23,466 nt of DNA from an uncultured Angelakisella sp. (GCA_910585535.1 CAJUFK010000041.1:1-23466), one strand, 5' to 3'; shown: positions 1 through 8,004, counted from the first letter of the stretch. The notes: generated from the letters alone by a model not told the origin. A program made the numbers and translations.

Positions 1-16
1 CAGAAGCCTTCTTTGG

Positions 17-43
17 AACCACTCGCCTAGCGAGTGGTTTTCT
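17..43 (+). terminator. Rho-independent terminator of an upstream gene outside the window
   Basis: A perfect 10-bp stem, AACCACTCGC (17-26) with GCGAGTGGTT (30-39), closes a CTA loop and runs into TTTTCTT. It ends a plus-strand transcript that enters from the left; the gene itself lies outside the window. Confidence 0.8.
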
Positions 44-48
44 TATAC

Positions 49-93
49 AAAAAAGGCGCGCCGGACGGCTGTTCCGTCTGGCGCGCCCTTTTT
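49..93. terminator. Second, bidirectional hairpin terminator
   Basis: A 14-bp stem, GGCGCGCCGGACGG (55-68) with CCGTCTGGCGCGCC (74-87), has one G-T pair. It is flanked by an A6 tract on the left and CTTTTT on the right, so it can end transcripts from either side. It sits directly behind the first terminator. Confidence 0.8.
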
Positions 94-180
94 GCAATAA
101 GGGGCGGGGTCCTCTTCTCCTTTGACTGTCCCAAAAATCGTACAGCTGCTGTCTTTCCTCCAGCCGGTCCCTCCACTGTC

Positions 181-210
181 CTGACAACGGGACACCTGTT
201 CTGGTAAACT
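181..210 (+). promoter_or_regulatory. Possible sigma-A promoter for the small ORF
   Basis: CTGACA (181-186) and TAAACT (205-210) are separated by 18 bp, with TG one base before the -10 (extended -10). The match is moderate. The downstream leader contains a small CGGAGA/TCTCCG hairpin at about 225-239. The interval 94-276 shows no other coding signal. Confidence 0.35.
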
Positions 211-276
211 GTGTTTGTAAACAGACGGAGACCTTCTCCGGGTAAAAAACCAGAAGCAGAAAGGAGCGGCTTTTGC

Positions 277-390
277 ATGGAGTACAACATCGTTGACGTC
301 AGAGGGCACGTGGAGGTATACGACAGCCAGGGGCAGTTCCTCTTTTCCGCCGACACCAAGGCCGAGGCCCTGGAGGACCTGGCCAGCTAA
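277..390 (+). CDS. Small hypothetical protein (37 aa)
   Basis: A 37-residue ORF starts at ATG 277, ten bases after AGGAG (262-266), and ends with TAA. It is followed by a good terminator, so it has the full frame of a real transcription unit. The product is acidic and begins MEYNIVDVRG. The middle (HVEVYDSQGQFLFSAD) looks like a short beta hairpin, and the tail (TKAEALEDLAS) is helical. There is no signal peptide or membrane segment. I do not recognise the family. It resembles the short conserved proteins of unknown role common in gut Clostridia. It is divergent in orientation from hflX, which runs towards it from the right. Confidence 0.55.
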   Translation: MEYNIVDVRGHVEVYDSQGQFLFSADTKAEALEDLAS

Positions 391-433
391 ATTTTTAACC
401 GGTCCAAGGCCCCAGGGCATCGAACCGCCGCCG

Positions 434-486
434 AAGGCCATAGCGGATCCCCACCGCGGTGAGGGACCGGCTATGGCCTTTGTTTT
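434..486 (+). terminator. Terminator after the small ORF
   Basis: AAGGCCATAG (434-443) pairs with CTATGGCCTT (471-480), and the 3' arm runs into TTTGTTTTT. The T tract is on the plus strand, so it mainly serves the small ORF. It may also stop readthrough from hflX, which ends at 527 on the other strand. Confidence 0.7.
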
Positions 487-526
487 TAGGGGCAGAAGGC
501 CCCCCCCGGAGATCCTGCCCTGTCTT

Positions 527-1786
527 CTACGAGACCAGGTACTCCTTTACCAGGTGCAGCATCGCCATGGGGATGTTGGCGTCCAGGAGGACCCCCTCCG
601 GGGTGTAGTCCCGGGAAAAGATCCTGCCGTCCCGGAGGATCCGGGCCTCCAGCTCCCCGGCAGCGTAGGGGAGGAGCAGCTGCGCCCGGAGGTGGGCGGG
701 GGGCAGGGCTTTGGCGATGGCGGCCAGAAGGTCCGGCAGGCCCTCCCCTGTCCGGGCGGAGATGGCTACAGCGGTCCCCTCCATGCCCTCCGGCAGGCCG
801 GGAAGGAGGTCGCACTTATTCAGCACCGCCAGCACCGGCACCGACTCCGCCCCCAGCTGGGAGAGCAGTTCCCGGGTCACCGCCAGCTGCTGGGGGGCCT
901 CTCCGCTGGCGGCGTCGCAGACATTGAGGATGAGATCGGCCTGGGCGGCTTCCTCCAGGGTGGATTGAAACGCTTCCACCAGATGGTGGGGAAGCCTGCG
1001 AAGGAGTCCCACCGTGTCAATAAGCATCACCCTGCGTCCGTCGGGGAGATCCAGCCCCCGGGCGGTGGGATCCAGGGTGGCAAACAGCTTGTCCTCCGCC
1101 AGAACCCCCGCCTGTGTCAGGGTGTTAAGGAGGGTGGACTTGCCCACGTTGGTATACCCCACAATAGCAACGGTGGTGACGCTGTCCTTCTTCCGGCGCT
1201 CCCGGAGGCGCTGGCGGCGCTGGGTGAGGTCCTCCAGCTCCCGGGAGAGGGCGGTGATCCGCCGCTGGATATGCCGGCGGTCCACCTCTTTCTTGCTCTC
1301 CCCGGCCCCCCGGCGGGCCCCTGCGCCGCCGCCCCCGCCGCCGCCCTGGCGGGAGAGCTGAACGCCCCGTCCCGCCAGTCTGGGCAGCTGATACCGAAGC
1401 CGGGCAAGCTCCACCTGAAGCTTCCCCTCGGCGCTTACCGCCCGCTGGGCGAAGATGTCCAGGATCAGCATGGTGCGGTCGATCACCGGGCAGTCCAGCA
1501 TCTCCTCCAGATTGCGGATCTGGAGGGGGGAAAGTTCGTGGTCAAAGATCACGGCGTCCGCCGCCGCGCTGCGGACAAACTCCCGAAGCTCCTCCAGCCG
1601 CCCGGCCCCCAGGCAGGTAGCGGCGTCAGGCTCCTCCCTGCGCTGGGTGAGGATCCCCGCCGTCTCATATCCGGCGCTGGAAGCCAGTTCCCGAAGCTCC
1701 TCCATAGAGGCGTCCATGTCGTACTCCCCCGTATCCACCCCAGCCAGGATGGCCGCAGGGAGCCGCTGAAAATCATTTTCGTACAT
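527..1786 (-). CDS. hflX: GTPase HflX
   Basis: A 419-residue GTPase of the HflX family, which binds the 50S subunit and splits or rescues stalled ribosomes. The N-terminal HflX domain covers about 1-200 and includes the glycine-rich linker GGGGGGGAGARRGAGES (148-164) before a basic coiled coil. The G domain follows: P-loop GYTNVGKS (210-217), LDPTAR in switch I (238-243), DTVG (257-260), NKCD (323-326) and SA (343-344). The start at 1786 is chosen because AAAGGA lies just upstream and homology begins there. A longer in-frame start at 1894 exists, but it would translate through a repeat element. Upstream on the same strand are the DUF5655 and HAD genes, with a 104-bp repeat-bearing gap between. 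Confidence 0.95.
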   Translation of the reverse strand: MYENDFQRLPAAILAGVDTGEYDMDASMEELRELASSAGYETAGILTQRREEPDAATCLGAGRLEELREFVRSAAADAVIFDHELSPLQIRNLEEMLDCPVIDRTMLILDIFAQRAVSAEGKLQVELARLRYQLPRLAGRGVQLSRQGGGGGGGAGARRGAGESKKEVDRRHIQRRITALSRELEDLTQRRQRLRERRKKDSVTTVAIVGYTNVGKSTLLNTLTQAGVLAEDKLFATLDPTARGLDLPDGRRVMLIDTVGLLRRLPHHLVEAFQSTLEEAAQADLILNVCDAASGEAPQQLAVTRELLSQLGAESVPVLAVLNKCDLLPGLPEGMEGTAVAISARTGEGLPDLLAAIAKALPPAHLRAQLLLPYAAGELEARILRDGRIFSRDYTPEGVLLDANIPMAMLHLVKEYLVS

Positions 1787-1801
1787 AACTGATCCTTTCT
1801 G

Positions 1802-1940
1802 CACCCTCCCCGCCGCTCCGCGGCTAAGGGTTGTGCCGGGGCTTGGGTTGTTGCCTGGAGTCGGAATCAGCAACAGGCGAGAAGTTGAAATCACCCTTTG
1901 CCAGGTTGTGGCGGGGAGGATCTGCGGGCGCTTGGCCCCC
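1802..1940. repeat. Dispersed GC-rich palindromic repeat, copy 1
   Basis: Positions 1802-1866 carry the module with CCCTCCCCG, a GCCGCTCCGCGGC palindrome, GGGTTGTGCC and TGCCTGGAGTCGGAA in plus orientation. Positions 1909-1940 carry the GGCGGGGAGG...GCGGGCGC module in the opposite orientation. The same modules recur at 5164, 9219-9485, 19019-19106 and 22928-23430. The second module overlaps the 3' end of the DUF5655 reading frame. Confidence 0.75.
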
Positions 1941-2340
1941 GATGGGAGAACCTATATGCCTCCCGAAGCCAGTCCATTATGATACCATCCACCTGCCCCG
2001 GCCCACTAAGCAGTACATGATGCGTCCAGCGATTCGGCGCCGCCTCCGTCTTGACCGCAATCCGGGAATGATCCACCGGATGCTCCAGCCCAAAGGTGAG
2101 AATCAAGCATTCCTCCGGCCAGCCCTTCTTCCTCCGGTAAGGAAAGGAAAGAAACGCAAATCCATTCCTGGTCCGAAAGGTGATCTGGGTCTTGGAGTAC
2201 CGTATCTCAATGTCGTCCCCAAGAGAAAGAATCGCCGCCCCTGCCTCTTCCCAAAGTGACAGCGCCCAGGGCCGCCCCGCAAAAAAGGCCGCAGCATCCG
2301 GGGAGTAAAGCAGTTCCATCTTGTCAGGGGAAAGTACCAT
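1891..2340 (-). CDS. DUF5655 domain-containing protein
   Basis: A 149-residue cytosolic protein. The segment FGLEHPVDHSRIAVKTE followed by PNRWTHHVLLSG is typical of the DUF5655 family, which has no established biochemical role. Aromatic and charged positions (RPWALSLWE, KTQITFRTRNGFAFLSFPYRR) indicate a small alpha/beta fold. The start at 2340 is set by AAAGGAGG ending six bases upstream; the RBS overlaps the end of the HAD gene, so the two are probably co-transcribed. The last 15 residues (GPSARRSSPPQPGKG) are low-complexity and are encoded by a piece of the dispersed repeat. The natural C terminus was probably near REAYRFS and has been extended by the repeat insertion. Confidence 0.85.
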   Translation of the reverse strand: MVLSPDKMELLYSPDAAAFFAGRPWALSLWEEAGAAILSLGDDIEIRYSKTQITFRTRNGFAFLSFPYRRKKGWPEECLILTFGLEHPVDHSRIAVKTEAAPNRWTHHVLLSGPGQVDGIIMDWLREAYRFSHRGPSARRSSPPQPGKG

Positions 2341-2353
2341 AACTGTCCTCCTT

Positions 2354-3133
2354 TTACAGCCCCTCCAGGATCTCCCGCAGGGTGTCCTCCACCCGGTGGC
2401 AGATGTGACCGGCATGGGCCTTTACCGCCTCCGGGGCGCTGTCCATGGCGTAGGAATGCCCCGCCTCGTCCAGCATCTCCACATCGTTGTAGTTGTCCCC
2501 AAAAACAGCGACCTCATCCCTGGCAAAGCCAAACTCCTCCCGAACGGCCCGGATGGCCTGCCCCTTGTCCCCCAAGGTAAAATCCAGCCACTCCTTGCCG
2601 GAAACCGCGGTCTTGCACCGCCCCTGCCACCGCCGGGACATCTCTTCCGCCACCCCAAGGTCCAGACCGTCGGTCATGCACATGGAGACCTTCAGAATGG
2701 GTTCGCAGATCTCCTTCGGGGTTTCGGCGGCGCAGATGGTCATTTTCCATCGGTTCAGCACCACGTCCAGGTAGTGCCGGGTCTTGGGGAGGAGCCAGTA
2801 GGCTTCCGGGCAGCTGATAAGCGCTTCGCACCGGTCGTCCATCGCCAGGATCTCCCCAATAAGTTCCATGGCCAGCTCCTGGCCCAGGGGGGTCTGGGAA
2901 ATGGTCCGCCCCTGGTAGGTCACCAGGCATCCGTTTTCCCCCAGGAGGACCATATCCTGGGAGATGGGCCAGAAAAGCCGCCGAAGGTTGGGGCACTGGC
3001 GGCCGCTGGCAGCGGCAAACAGCACCCCCTTCTCCCGAAGGGCCTGGATCAGTTCCAGCGCCTCCCGGGAGGGGTACTGGACCCCGTTTTTCAGCAAAGT
3101 GCCGTCCAGGTCGCTGGCAATAAATTTAATCAT
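2354..3133 (-). CDS. Cof-type HAD-IIB family phosphatase
   Basis: A 259-residue haloacid dehalogenase-like hydrolase of the Cof/YidA group, which dephosphorylates small phosphorylated metabolites such as sugar phosphates or flavin nucleotides. Motif I is DLDGT with nucleophile D8 and acid D10. Motif II is the serine in AASGR (43). Motif III is K190 in GDKG. Motif IV is GDNYND (212-217), which binds magnesium. The type IIB cap lies between motifs II and III. Length and motif spacing are normal for the family, so it should be active. The substrate cannot be read from sequence. It is followed after 13 bp by the DUF5655 gene and preceded by the CAP lipoprotein gene on the same strand. Confidence 0.93.
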   Translation of the reverse strand: MIKFIASDLDGTLLKNGVQYPSREALELIQALREKGVLFAAASGRQCPNLRRLFWPISQDMVLLGENGCLVTYQGRTISQTPLGQELAMELIGEILAMDDRCEALISCPEAYWLLPKTRHYLDVVLNRWKMTICAAETPKEICEPILKVSMCMTDGLDLGVAEEMSRRWQGRCKTAVSGKEWLDFTLGDKGQAIRAVREEFGFARDEVAVFGDNYNDVEMLDEAGHSYAMDSAPEAVKAHAGHICHRVEDTLREILEGL

Positions 3134-3166
3134 GGAGATCCGCCTCTTTCTTTGGTCATAGGGAAT

Positions 3167-3186
3167 CCCCGCCTGAACCGGCGGGG
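3167..3186 (-). terminator. Possible attenuating hairpin after the CAP lipoprotein gene
   Basis: CCCCGCC (3167-3173) and GGCGGGG (3180-3186) form a strong 7-bp stem in the 66-bp gap between the lipoprotein stop and the HAD start. There is no clear T tract on the minus strand, so partial readthrough into the HAD gene is likely. Confidence 0.35.
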
Positions 3187-3199
3187 ACCCCTTTGTTTG

Positions 3200-5059
3200 T
3201 TATCTTTGGATAAACAGCTGGCAGTAGTAATATTCGCCTCCGACGTAGGCGATGCCCACGCCGATGCCGTTAAAGTTGGAACGGAGCAGGTTTTCATTGT
3301 GGGCAGGGGAGTCCTTCCAGGCCTGGACAACCTCCTCCGGGCTGTAGCTGGTATTTACGGCGAAAAGGTTCTCCCCGTAAGCGGTGTACTTAAGCCCGCA
3401 TTCGGTGAAGACGGTGTTAAAGTTGCTTCCGTCGGGGCGGGTGTGAGACCAAACCTCGGCGGCTTCCTCGGCCCGGACGGTGGCGGGAATATCTACGATA
3501 GAGATGTGGGAGAGGGTCCCCAGGCCGTTCTCCTGGCGGTACTCGTTGGTAAGACGGATGATCTCCGCCGCATCGCTGGCATAGGTGGTGGTGTCCACAT
3601 CAGGGAGGACGATAGGGGCAGTGACAGTGACCTTCACCGTTTTGGAGACCGGCTCCCGGCCCTCCATCGCGGCGGTGACCGTCACGGTGGCGCTGCCGGC
3701 CTTCTCCCCGGTGATGGTCAGCTGGTTCCCCTCCAGCTGGGCGGTGACGTCCCCGGAGGCTTCGGCAGTCAGCTGACAGCCCTGGGGGGTGGCGGTGATG
3801 GTCACCGTTTGGCTCTTGTCCTCCTCCACCGATACCGAGGCGGCAGACAACGTAAGGGCGATGGGTTCCAGCCGGGCGGCGGCGGAGATCTTCGCCGTAC
3901 CGTCGGCGTAGTCCGGGGCGATGACGGTAAGGGTGATCTCGGCGGTGCCCAGGGTGTCCTCGTCAGCGGTGATGGTCAGGATATTTCCGTCAATGGCCGC
4001 CTGGAAGCCTTCCCCGGCTACCGAGGCCGAGACCTGGGCCCCCTGGGGCTTGGTGGTAAGGGTCACGGTCTCCTGGCTTCCGGGTTCCACGTTGACGGTG
4101 GAGGCGGAGGGGGTGACCACGGCCTTGGTCTTGGTGACCACAACCGGGATCTCCAGGGTGGAGCCCAGCCAGCCCTCCCCCTGGGCGGAGACCGTCAGGG
4201 TCCCCTCTCCGGGAGCGGAGGCCGTGATGGCATAGGCGTTTCCGTTTTTGGTCATCTTCGTGTTGGGGCAGTCCAGCTGGACATCCACCTGGCCGCCCCC
4301 GGCAATGGCCTGGAACACCAGGGTGGTGCCGTTCTCCATATCAATGCCGGTTAGTTCCTCCTCCCCCGCTTTGAGGGAGAGGGGCAGTTTTCCACGGACC
4401 ACCGAAAGAGGGATGGTGAAAACGGCATCCTCATAGTTTTTGGCGGAGGCGGTGATCTCCAGGGTGCCCTTACCGTGCTGTTCCCCGGCGGTAAAGGAGA
4501 TATTGTTTTCCTCCATCTGGAGGGTGCCCAGGTCCTCGGGGGTGAGCCGGGCGGAGAAGCTGGCGTCCTCGGGCAGGGGGGAGAAGTCGTACTTTTCCGA
4601 AAACGCCAGCCGGAAGCTCTTCCCGGTGAGAAGGGCGATCTCCTCCTCACCGGCCCAAAGGTACTCCGGTTCCCCTTCGGCGGGGGGCTCTCCTTCTGCG
4701 GTCCAGTTCACTTCCAAGCTTCGGGGCTGAATTTGAATGGGGATGGTAAGGTTGGTGTCATGGTATCCTTTGGCGGTGGCGGAAAGGGTGATCTGGCCAT
4801 CCCCGGGGCGGGTTGCCAGGAGGATCAGGCGATTTCCGTCCAGGCGGGCATCCAGGCCGGGGACATTATTCACCGAAATGGCATAGGCGGCGCCGTCGCT
4901 GTCCCCGGGGATTTCGCCTTCCCAGCTATCCCCAGCATAGAGGGAGATCTCCGGCTGCCAGGCTGCGAAGACCTCCATGGCCTTGGGGGCGCAGCCCAAG
5001 AGCCCCAGGCAGAGGGAGGTCATCAGAACCAGGCAGAGGAGTGGTTTCCAAATTTTCAT
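3200..5059 (-). CDS. Lipoprotein with bacterial Ig-like repeats and C-terminal CAP (SCP/PR1) domain
   Basis: A 619-residue predicted surface lipoprotein. The N terminus is MKIWKPLLCL followed by a hydrophobic segment and lipobox LLGC. The middle (about 25-490) is a string of beta-rich, threonine- and valine-rich repeats (for example TVTITATPQG, ITVTAAMEGRE-like strands) resembling Ig-like or cadherin-like wall domains. The last ~125 residues are a CAP domain: LTNEYRQENGL, VWSHTRPDGS, YGENLF and HNENLLRSNFNGIGVG, which are the signature motifs of this family. The role may be cell-wall or spore-surface binding; the exact function is unknown. The start at 5059 has AAGGAG upstream and begins the signal peptide; an in-frame start further upstream is rejected. 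Confidence 0.9.
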   Translation of the reverse strand: MKIWKPLLCLVLMTSLCLGLLGCAPKAMEVFAAWQPEISLYAGDSWEGEIPGDSDGAAYAISVNNVPGLDARLDGNRLILLATRPGDGQITLSATAKGYHDTNLTIPIQIQPRSLEVNWTAEGEPPAEGEPEYLWAGEEEIALLTGKSFRLAFSEKYDFSPLPEDASFSARLTPEDLGTLQMEENNISFTAGEQHGKGTLEITASAKNYEDAVFTIPLSVVRGKLPLSLKAGEEELTGIDMENGTTLVFQAIAGGGQVDVQLDCPNTKMTKNGNAYAITASAPGEGTLTVSAQGEGWLGSTLEIPVVVTKTKAVVTPSASTVNVEPGSQETVTLTTKPQGAQVSASVAGEGFQAAIDGNILTITADEDTLGTAEITLTVIAPDYADGTAKISAAARLEPIALTLSAASVSVEEDKSQTVTITATPQGCQLTAEASGDVTAQLEGNQLTITGEKAGSATVTVTAAMEGREPVSKTVKVTVTAPIVLPDVDTTTYASDAAEIIRLTNEYRQENGLGTLSHISIVDIPATVRAEEAAEVWSHTRPDGSNFNTVFTECGLKYTAYGENLFAVNTSYSPEEVVQAWKDSPAHNENLLRSNFNGIGVGIAYVGGEYYYCQLFIQR

Positions 5060-5106
5060 GGGTGGTATACTCCTTATGTAAAGATTGAGGGGTATGGGTC
5101 TTAATA

Positions 5107-5135
5107 AAGATACCATACTCAGGAAGAAATCACAA
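5107..5135 (-). promoter_or_regulatory. Promoter of the CAP lipoprotein gene
   Basis: Read on the minus strand: TTGTGA (5135-5130), a 17-bp spacer ending TATGG (extended -10), then TATCTT (5112-5107). The start codon lies about 48 bp downstream. A GTATGG/CCATAC inverted repeat overlaps the -10 region and could be an operator. Confidence 0.5.
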
Positions 5136-5163
5136 GTAGGTATTTTATGGATCTACGCGCAGA

Positions 5164-5197
5164 CCCTCCCCGGCGGCGGGCCTGCGGCCGGGGAGGT
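5164..5197. repeat. Solo GC-rich palindrome related to the dispersed repeat
   Basis: CCTCCCCGGC (5165-5174) and GCCGGGGAGG (5187-5196) are perfect 10-bp inverted arms around GGCGGGCCTGCG. The left arm and loop match the module seen in the array near 22970-23000. It lies only 7 bp before the -35 box of the polyamine operon and could insulate it from the divergent lipoprotein gene. Confidence 0.6.
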
Positions 5198-5203
5198 GCC
5201 CGC

Positions 5204-5232
5204 TTGACAGATGGAGGAAAAAGCAATATAAT
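5204..5232 (+). promoter_or_regulatory. Consensus sigma-A promoter of the polyamine transporter operon
   Basis: TTGACA (5204-5209), exactly 17 bp, then TATAAT (5227-5232): both hexamers are perfect consensus. The leader is about 53 nt. A 13-bp palindrome, CTTAATAATTAAG (5269-5281), overlaps the upstream edge of the ribosome site AAGGTGG and may be an operator or a weak RNA hairpin. Confidence 0.9.
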
Positions 5233-5291
5233 TGCTCCATGTCTTATTATTCACAAATTGTTTAACTGCTTAATAATTAAGGTGGTGCAAT

Positions 5292-6371
5292 ATGCCGGAC
5301 CATATCTTACAGTTACAGGAAATCACCAAGTCCTTCGGCGGGACCCAGGTCCTCCGGGGGATCAGCATTGATATTTGCCAGGGGGAGTTTATCACCTTCC
5401 TGGGCTCCAGCGGATGTGGGAAGACCACCACCCTGCGGATCATTGCCGGCCTGGAGGAGCCCGACAGCGGCAGGGTCCTTCTGGAAGGGAGGGACGTCAC
5501 CGCTCTGGCTCCCAACAAGCGGGACGTCAATACTGTGTTCCAAAACTACGCCCTCTTTCCCCATATGACGGTGGGGCAAAACATCGCCTACAGCCTCCGC
5601 CTGCGGAAAGCCCCCAAGGAGGAGCAGCGAAAGACGGTGGAGGAGATGCTGGATCTGGTGCAGCTTTCCGGCTATGAAAAAAGGATGCCGTCGGAGCTTT
5701 CCGGGGGACAGCGGCAGCGGGTGGCTATCGCCCGGGCCTTGGCCAGCCGCCCCCGGGTCCTCCTCCTGGATGAGCCCCTGGGGGCCCTGGACCTCCAGCT
5801 GCGGCGGCAGATGCAGGTGGAATTGGGCCGCCTGCAAAAGAAGCTGGGGGTGACGTTCCTCTACATCACCCATGACCAGGAGGAAGCCCTGAACATGAGC
5901 GACCGTATCGTGGTGATGCGGGAGGGAAGGTTTGAACAGATCGGCACCCCGTCGGAGGTCTACGACCACCCCCGCACCGCCTTTGTCGCCCGCTTTGTCG
6001 GCAGCGCCAACATCTTCCGGGGGCGGGTGGCCGGCGGGGGCGGTCCTCTGCCCAGGGCGGAACTGACCGGGGGGGACTTCGTCTTTCTTCCCGGGAACGG
6101 GGTTTTTGCCCCGGGGAGCTCTGTCGCCGTAGCGGTACGCAGCGAACAGCTTCAGTTCCACCGCCGCGACGGGAAGTCAGAGGGCGGCATCCGGGCGGTG
6201 GTCAGGGAAAAGACCTTCGCCGGGGGGATGCTCCGCATCGCCTTTGCCCTGGAGGACGGGGAGGAAGCGGTGGCCAGCCGCCATGGCATCGATTTGGACC
6301 TCCGCCCCGGGGAGCAGGTTCTCCTCTCCTGGGATCCCGCCCTGGCCCCTGTAGTGGAGGACGCGCCATGA
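5292..6371 (+). CDS. potA: Spermidine/putrescine ABC transporter ATP-binding protein
   Basis: A 359-residue ATPase that powers polyamine import. The nucleotide-binding domain has Walker A GSSGCGKTT (38-46), Q-loop near NYALFP (85-90), signature LSGGQ (136-140), Walker B RVLLLDEP (155-162) and H-loop H194 in THDQEEA. A C-terminal TOBE-like regulatory domain covers about 240-359, as in PotA. It is the first gene of a four-gene operon; its stop overlaps the potB start by four bases (ATGA), indicating translational coupling. The ribosome site is AAGGTGG, about seven bases before ATG. PotA is favoured over the other members of the group (iron, sulfate and similar) because the permeases and binding protein that follow are PotBCD-like. 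Confidence 0.93.
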   Translation: MPDHILQLQEITKSFGGTQVLRGISIDICQGEFITFLGSSGCGKTTTLRIIAGLEEPDSGRVLLEGRDVTALAPNKRDVNTVFQNYALFPHMTVGQNIAYSLRLRKAPKEEQRKTVEEMLDLVQLSGYEKRMPSELSGGQRQRVAIARALASRPRVLLLDEPLGALDLQLRRQMQVELGRLQKKLGVTFLYITHDQEEALNMSDRIVVMREGRFEQIGTPSEVYDHPRTAFVARFVGSANIFRGRVAGGGGPLPRAELTGGDFVFLPGNGVFAPGSSVAVAVRSEQLQFHRRDGKSEGGIRAVVREKTFAGGMLRIAFALEDGEEAVASRHGIDLDLRPGEQVLLSWDPALAPVVEDAP

Positions 6372-7225
6372 GCAAAAAAAAGAACGGCCCCGCCTGGCTG
6401 ATGGTTCTGCCCCTCTACCTCTTTACCCTGGTGTTTGTCCTGGGACCCCTGGTGTATATGGTGGTTCTAAGCCTGCTGCGCCGGGCCGAGGTGTGGGGGG
6501 TTACCAACCAGTTCACCCTGGAAAACTATAAGAATATCCTAGCCCCCGTCTATCTGAAGACCTTTGTGGAATCCTTCCGCCTGGCGGTAATCAGCACCGG
6601 CATCATCGCCCTTATCGGCTACCCCTTCGGGTACTTTATGGCTAAGCTCCAGGGCCGGTGGAAGCAGGGGGTTATGATGGCCCTGATGATTCCCTTTTGG
6701 ACCAGCTCCCTTATCCGCCTTTACGGCTGGATCATCGTTCTGCGGTCCGGCGGGGTGCTGGATCAGCTGCTGATGGGCCTGGGCCTTACCAACGGCCCCC
6801 TGCGGATGCTGTACACCTACCCCGCCGTGGTCATCGGGATGGTCTACGCCCTGGTTCCCTTTATGATCCTGGCGGTGTACTCCAGCGCCGAAAAGATGGA
6901 CTGGGGCCTGGTGGAGGCGGCCCGGGATCTGGGGGCCTCGGCCCCCAAGGCCTTTCTCACCATTACATTCCCCCTGACTCTGCCGGGGCTGCTGTCCGGG
7001 GTAATCCTTACCTTCATCCCCTCCATGGGCCTCTTCTTCATCGCCGACATCCTGGGGGGAAATAAGGTGGTGCTGGTGGGCAGCGTCATCCAGGACCAGC
7101 TGACCCAGGCCCGGAACTGGCCCTTTGCCGCCGCCCTCAGCGTGGTGCTGATGATCCTCACCAGCGCCATGATCTGGCTTTACCGCAAAGTCGCCCACGT
7201 CAAGGAGCTGGAGGGCCTGCTATGA
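6368..7225 (+). CDS. potB: Spermidine/putrescine ABC transporter permease
   Basis: A 285-residue integral membrane permease with about six transmembrane helices, the first at roughly 10-35 (MVLPLYLFTLVFVLGPLVYM). The cytoplasmic EAA loop that docks on the ATPase reads EAARDLGASAPKAFLTITFP near residues 180-200, and the helix after it continues LTLPGLLSG. Length and topology are normal for PotB. It overlaps potA at its start and potC at its end by four bases each (ATGA), so all three are translationally coupled. Confidence 0.92.
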   Translation: MSKKKNGPAWLMVLPLYLFTLVFVLGPLVYMVVLSLLRRAEVWGVTNQFTLENYKNILAPVYLKTFVESFRLAVISTGIIALIGYPFGYFMAKLQGRWKQGVMMALMIPFWTSSLIRLYGWIIVLRSGGVLDQLLMGLGLTNGPLRMLYTYPAVVIGMVYALVPFMILAVYSSAEKMDWGLVEAARDLGASAPKAFLTITFPLTLPGLLSGVILTFIPSMGLFFIADILGGNKVVLVGSVIQDQLTQARNWPFAAALSVVLMILTSAMIWLYRKVAHVKELEGLL

Positions 7226-8004
7226 ACAACAAGTCCAGATTCCCCCGGTTCTACCTGGTCTTTCTCCTGGCGGTGATGTACCTGCCCATCCTGCTGGTGG
7301 TGATCTACTCCTTCAACGGCGGGCGGCTGAGCTCGGTGTGGGAGGGATTCTCCCTGCGGTGGTACGGGACGCTGTTCCGGGACGCTGCTATCTTTGAGGC
7401 GCTGGGGAACAGCCTTCTCCTGGCCATCCTCTCCTGCCTTTCCGCCGCCGTTATCGGCACCCTGGGGGCGGTGGGGATGCAGCGCATCCGCAGCCGGACC
7501 GCCGGACCCATTGAGTATCTTTCCACCCTGCCCATTATGATCCCGGAGATCATCCTGGGAATGGTCTTTATGGCCTTCTTCTCTCTGCTGGGGCTCCCCT
7601 TTGGAATGACCACCCTGGTCATCGGGCACACTGCCTTTTGTATCCCCTATGTCTTTATGCTGGTAAAGGCCCGGCTGGTGGGGATGGACCCCGCCTTGGC
7701 CGAAGCGGCCCGGGACCTGGGGGCGGGAGAGGTTCAGGTCTTTCTTCACATCACCCTGCCCCTTATCACCCCGGCCATCCTTTCCGGAATGCTCCTCAGC
7801 TTTGCCATGAGCATGGACGACGTTATCATCAGCATCTTTGTCACCGGGGTGAGCATCAACACCCTGCCCATCAAGATCTACTCCCAGATCAAGTTCGGCG
7901 TCACCCCGGAGATCAACGCCCTCTGCACCCTGATGCTGGCGGCCACCATCCTTCTGGTGTGCCTGTCCCAGTGGCTGGGGCGGCTCCATCCCAAAGGAGA
8001 ATGA
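7222..8004 (+). CDS. potC: Spermidine/putrescine ABC transporter permease
   Basis: A 260-residue second permease subunit that pairs with PotB. It has a first transmembrane helix at about 8-28 and an EAA loop EAARDLGAGEVQVFLHITLP near residues 160-180, with a helix continuing LITPAILSG. The segment SMDDVIISIFVTG is characteristic of PotC-type permeases. Its start overlaps potB. It is followed after 51 bp by the binding-protein gene. Confidence 0.92.
   Translation: MNNKSRFPRFYLVFLLAVMYLPILLVVIYSFNGGRLSSVWEGFSLRWYGTLFRDAAIFEALGNSLLLAILSCLSAAVIGTLGAVGMQRIRSRTAGPIEYLSTLPIMIPEIILGMVFMAFFSLLGLPFGMTTLVIGHTAFCIPYVFMLVKARLVGMDPALAEAARDLGAGEVQVFLHITLPLITPAILSGMLLSFAMSMDDVIISIFVTGVSINTLPIKIYSQIKFGVTPEINALCTLMLAATILLVCLSQWLGRLHPKGE

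Noticed and set aside
293..1792. 499-aa plus-strand ORF opposite hflX
   Set aside because: GC-rich antisense shadow of hflX; composition is Gly/Pro/His/Arg-rich with no domain, while the minus frame has all GTPase motifs.
2321..4354. 677-aa plus-strand ORF across the HAD and CAP genes
   Set aside because: Shadow of two well-supported minus-strand genes; low-complexity Gly/Asp/Val sequence without motifs.
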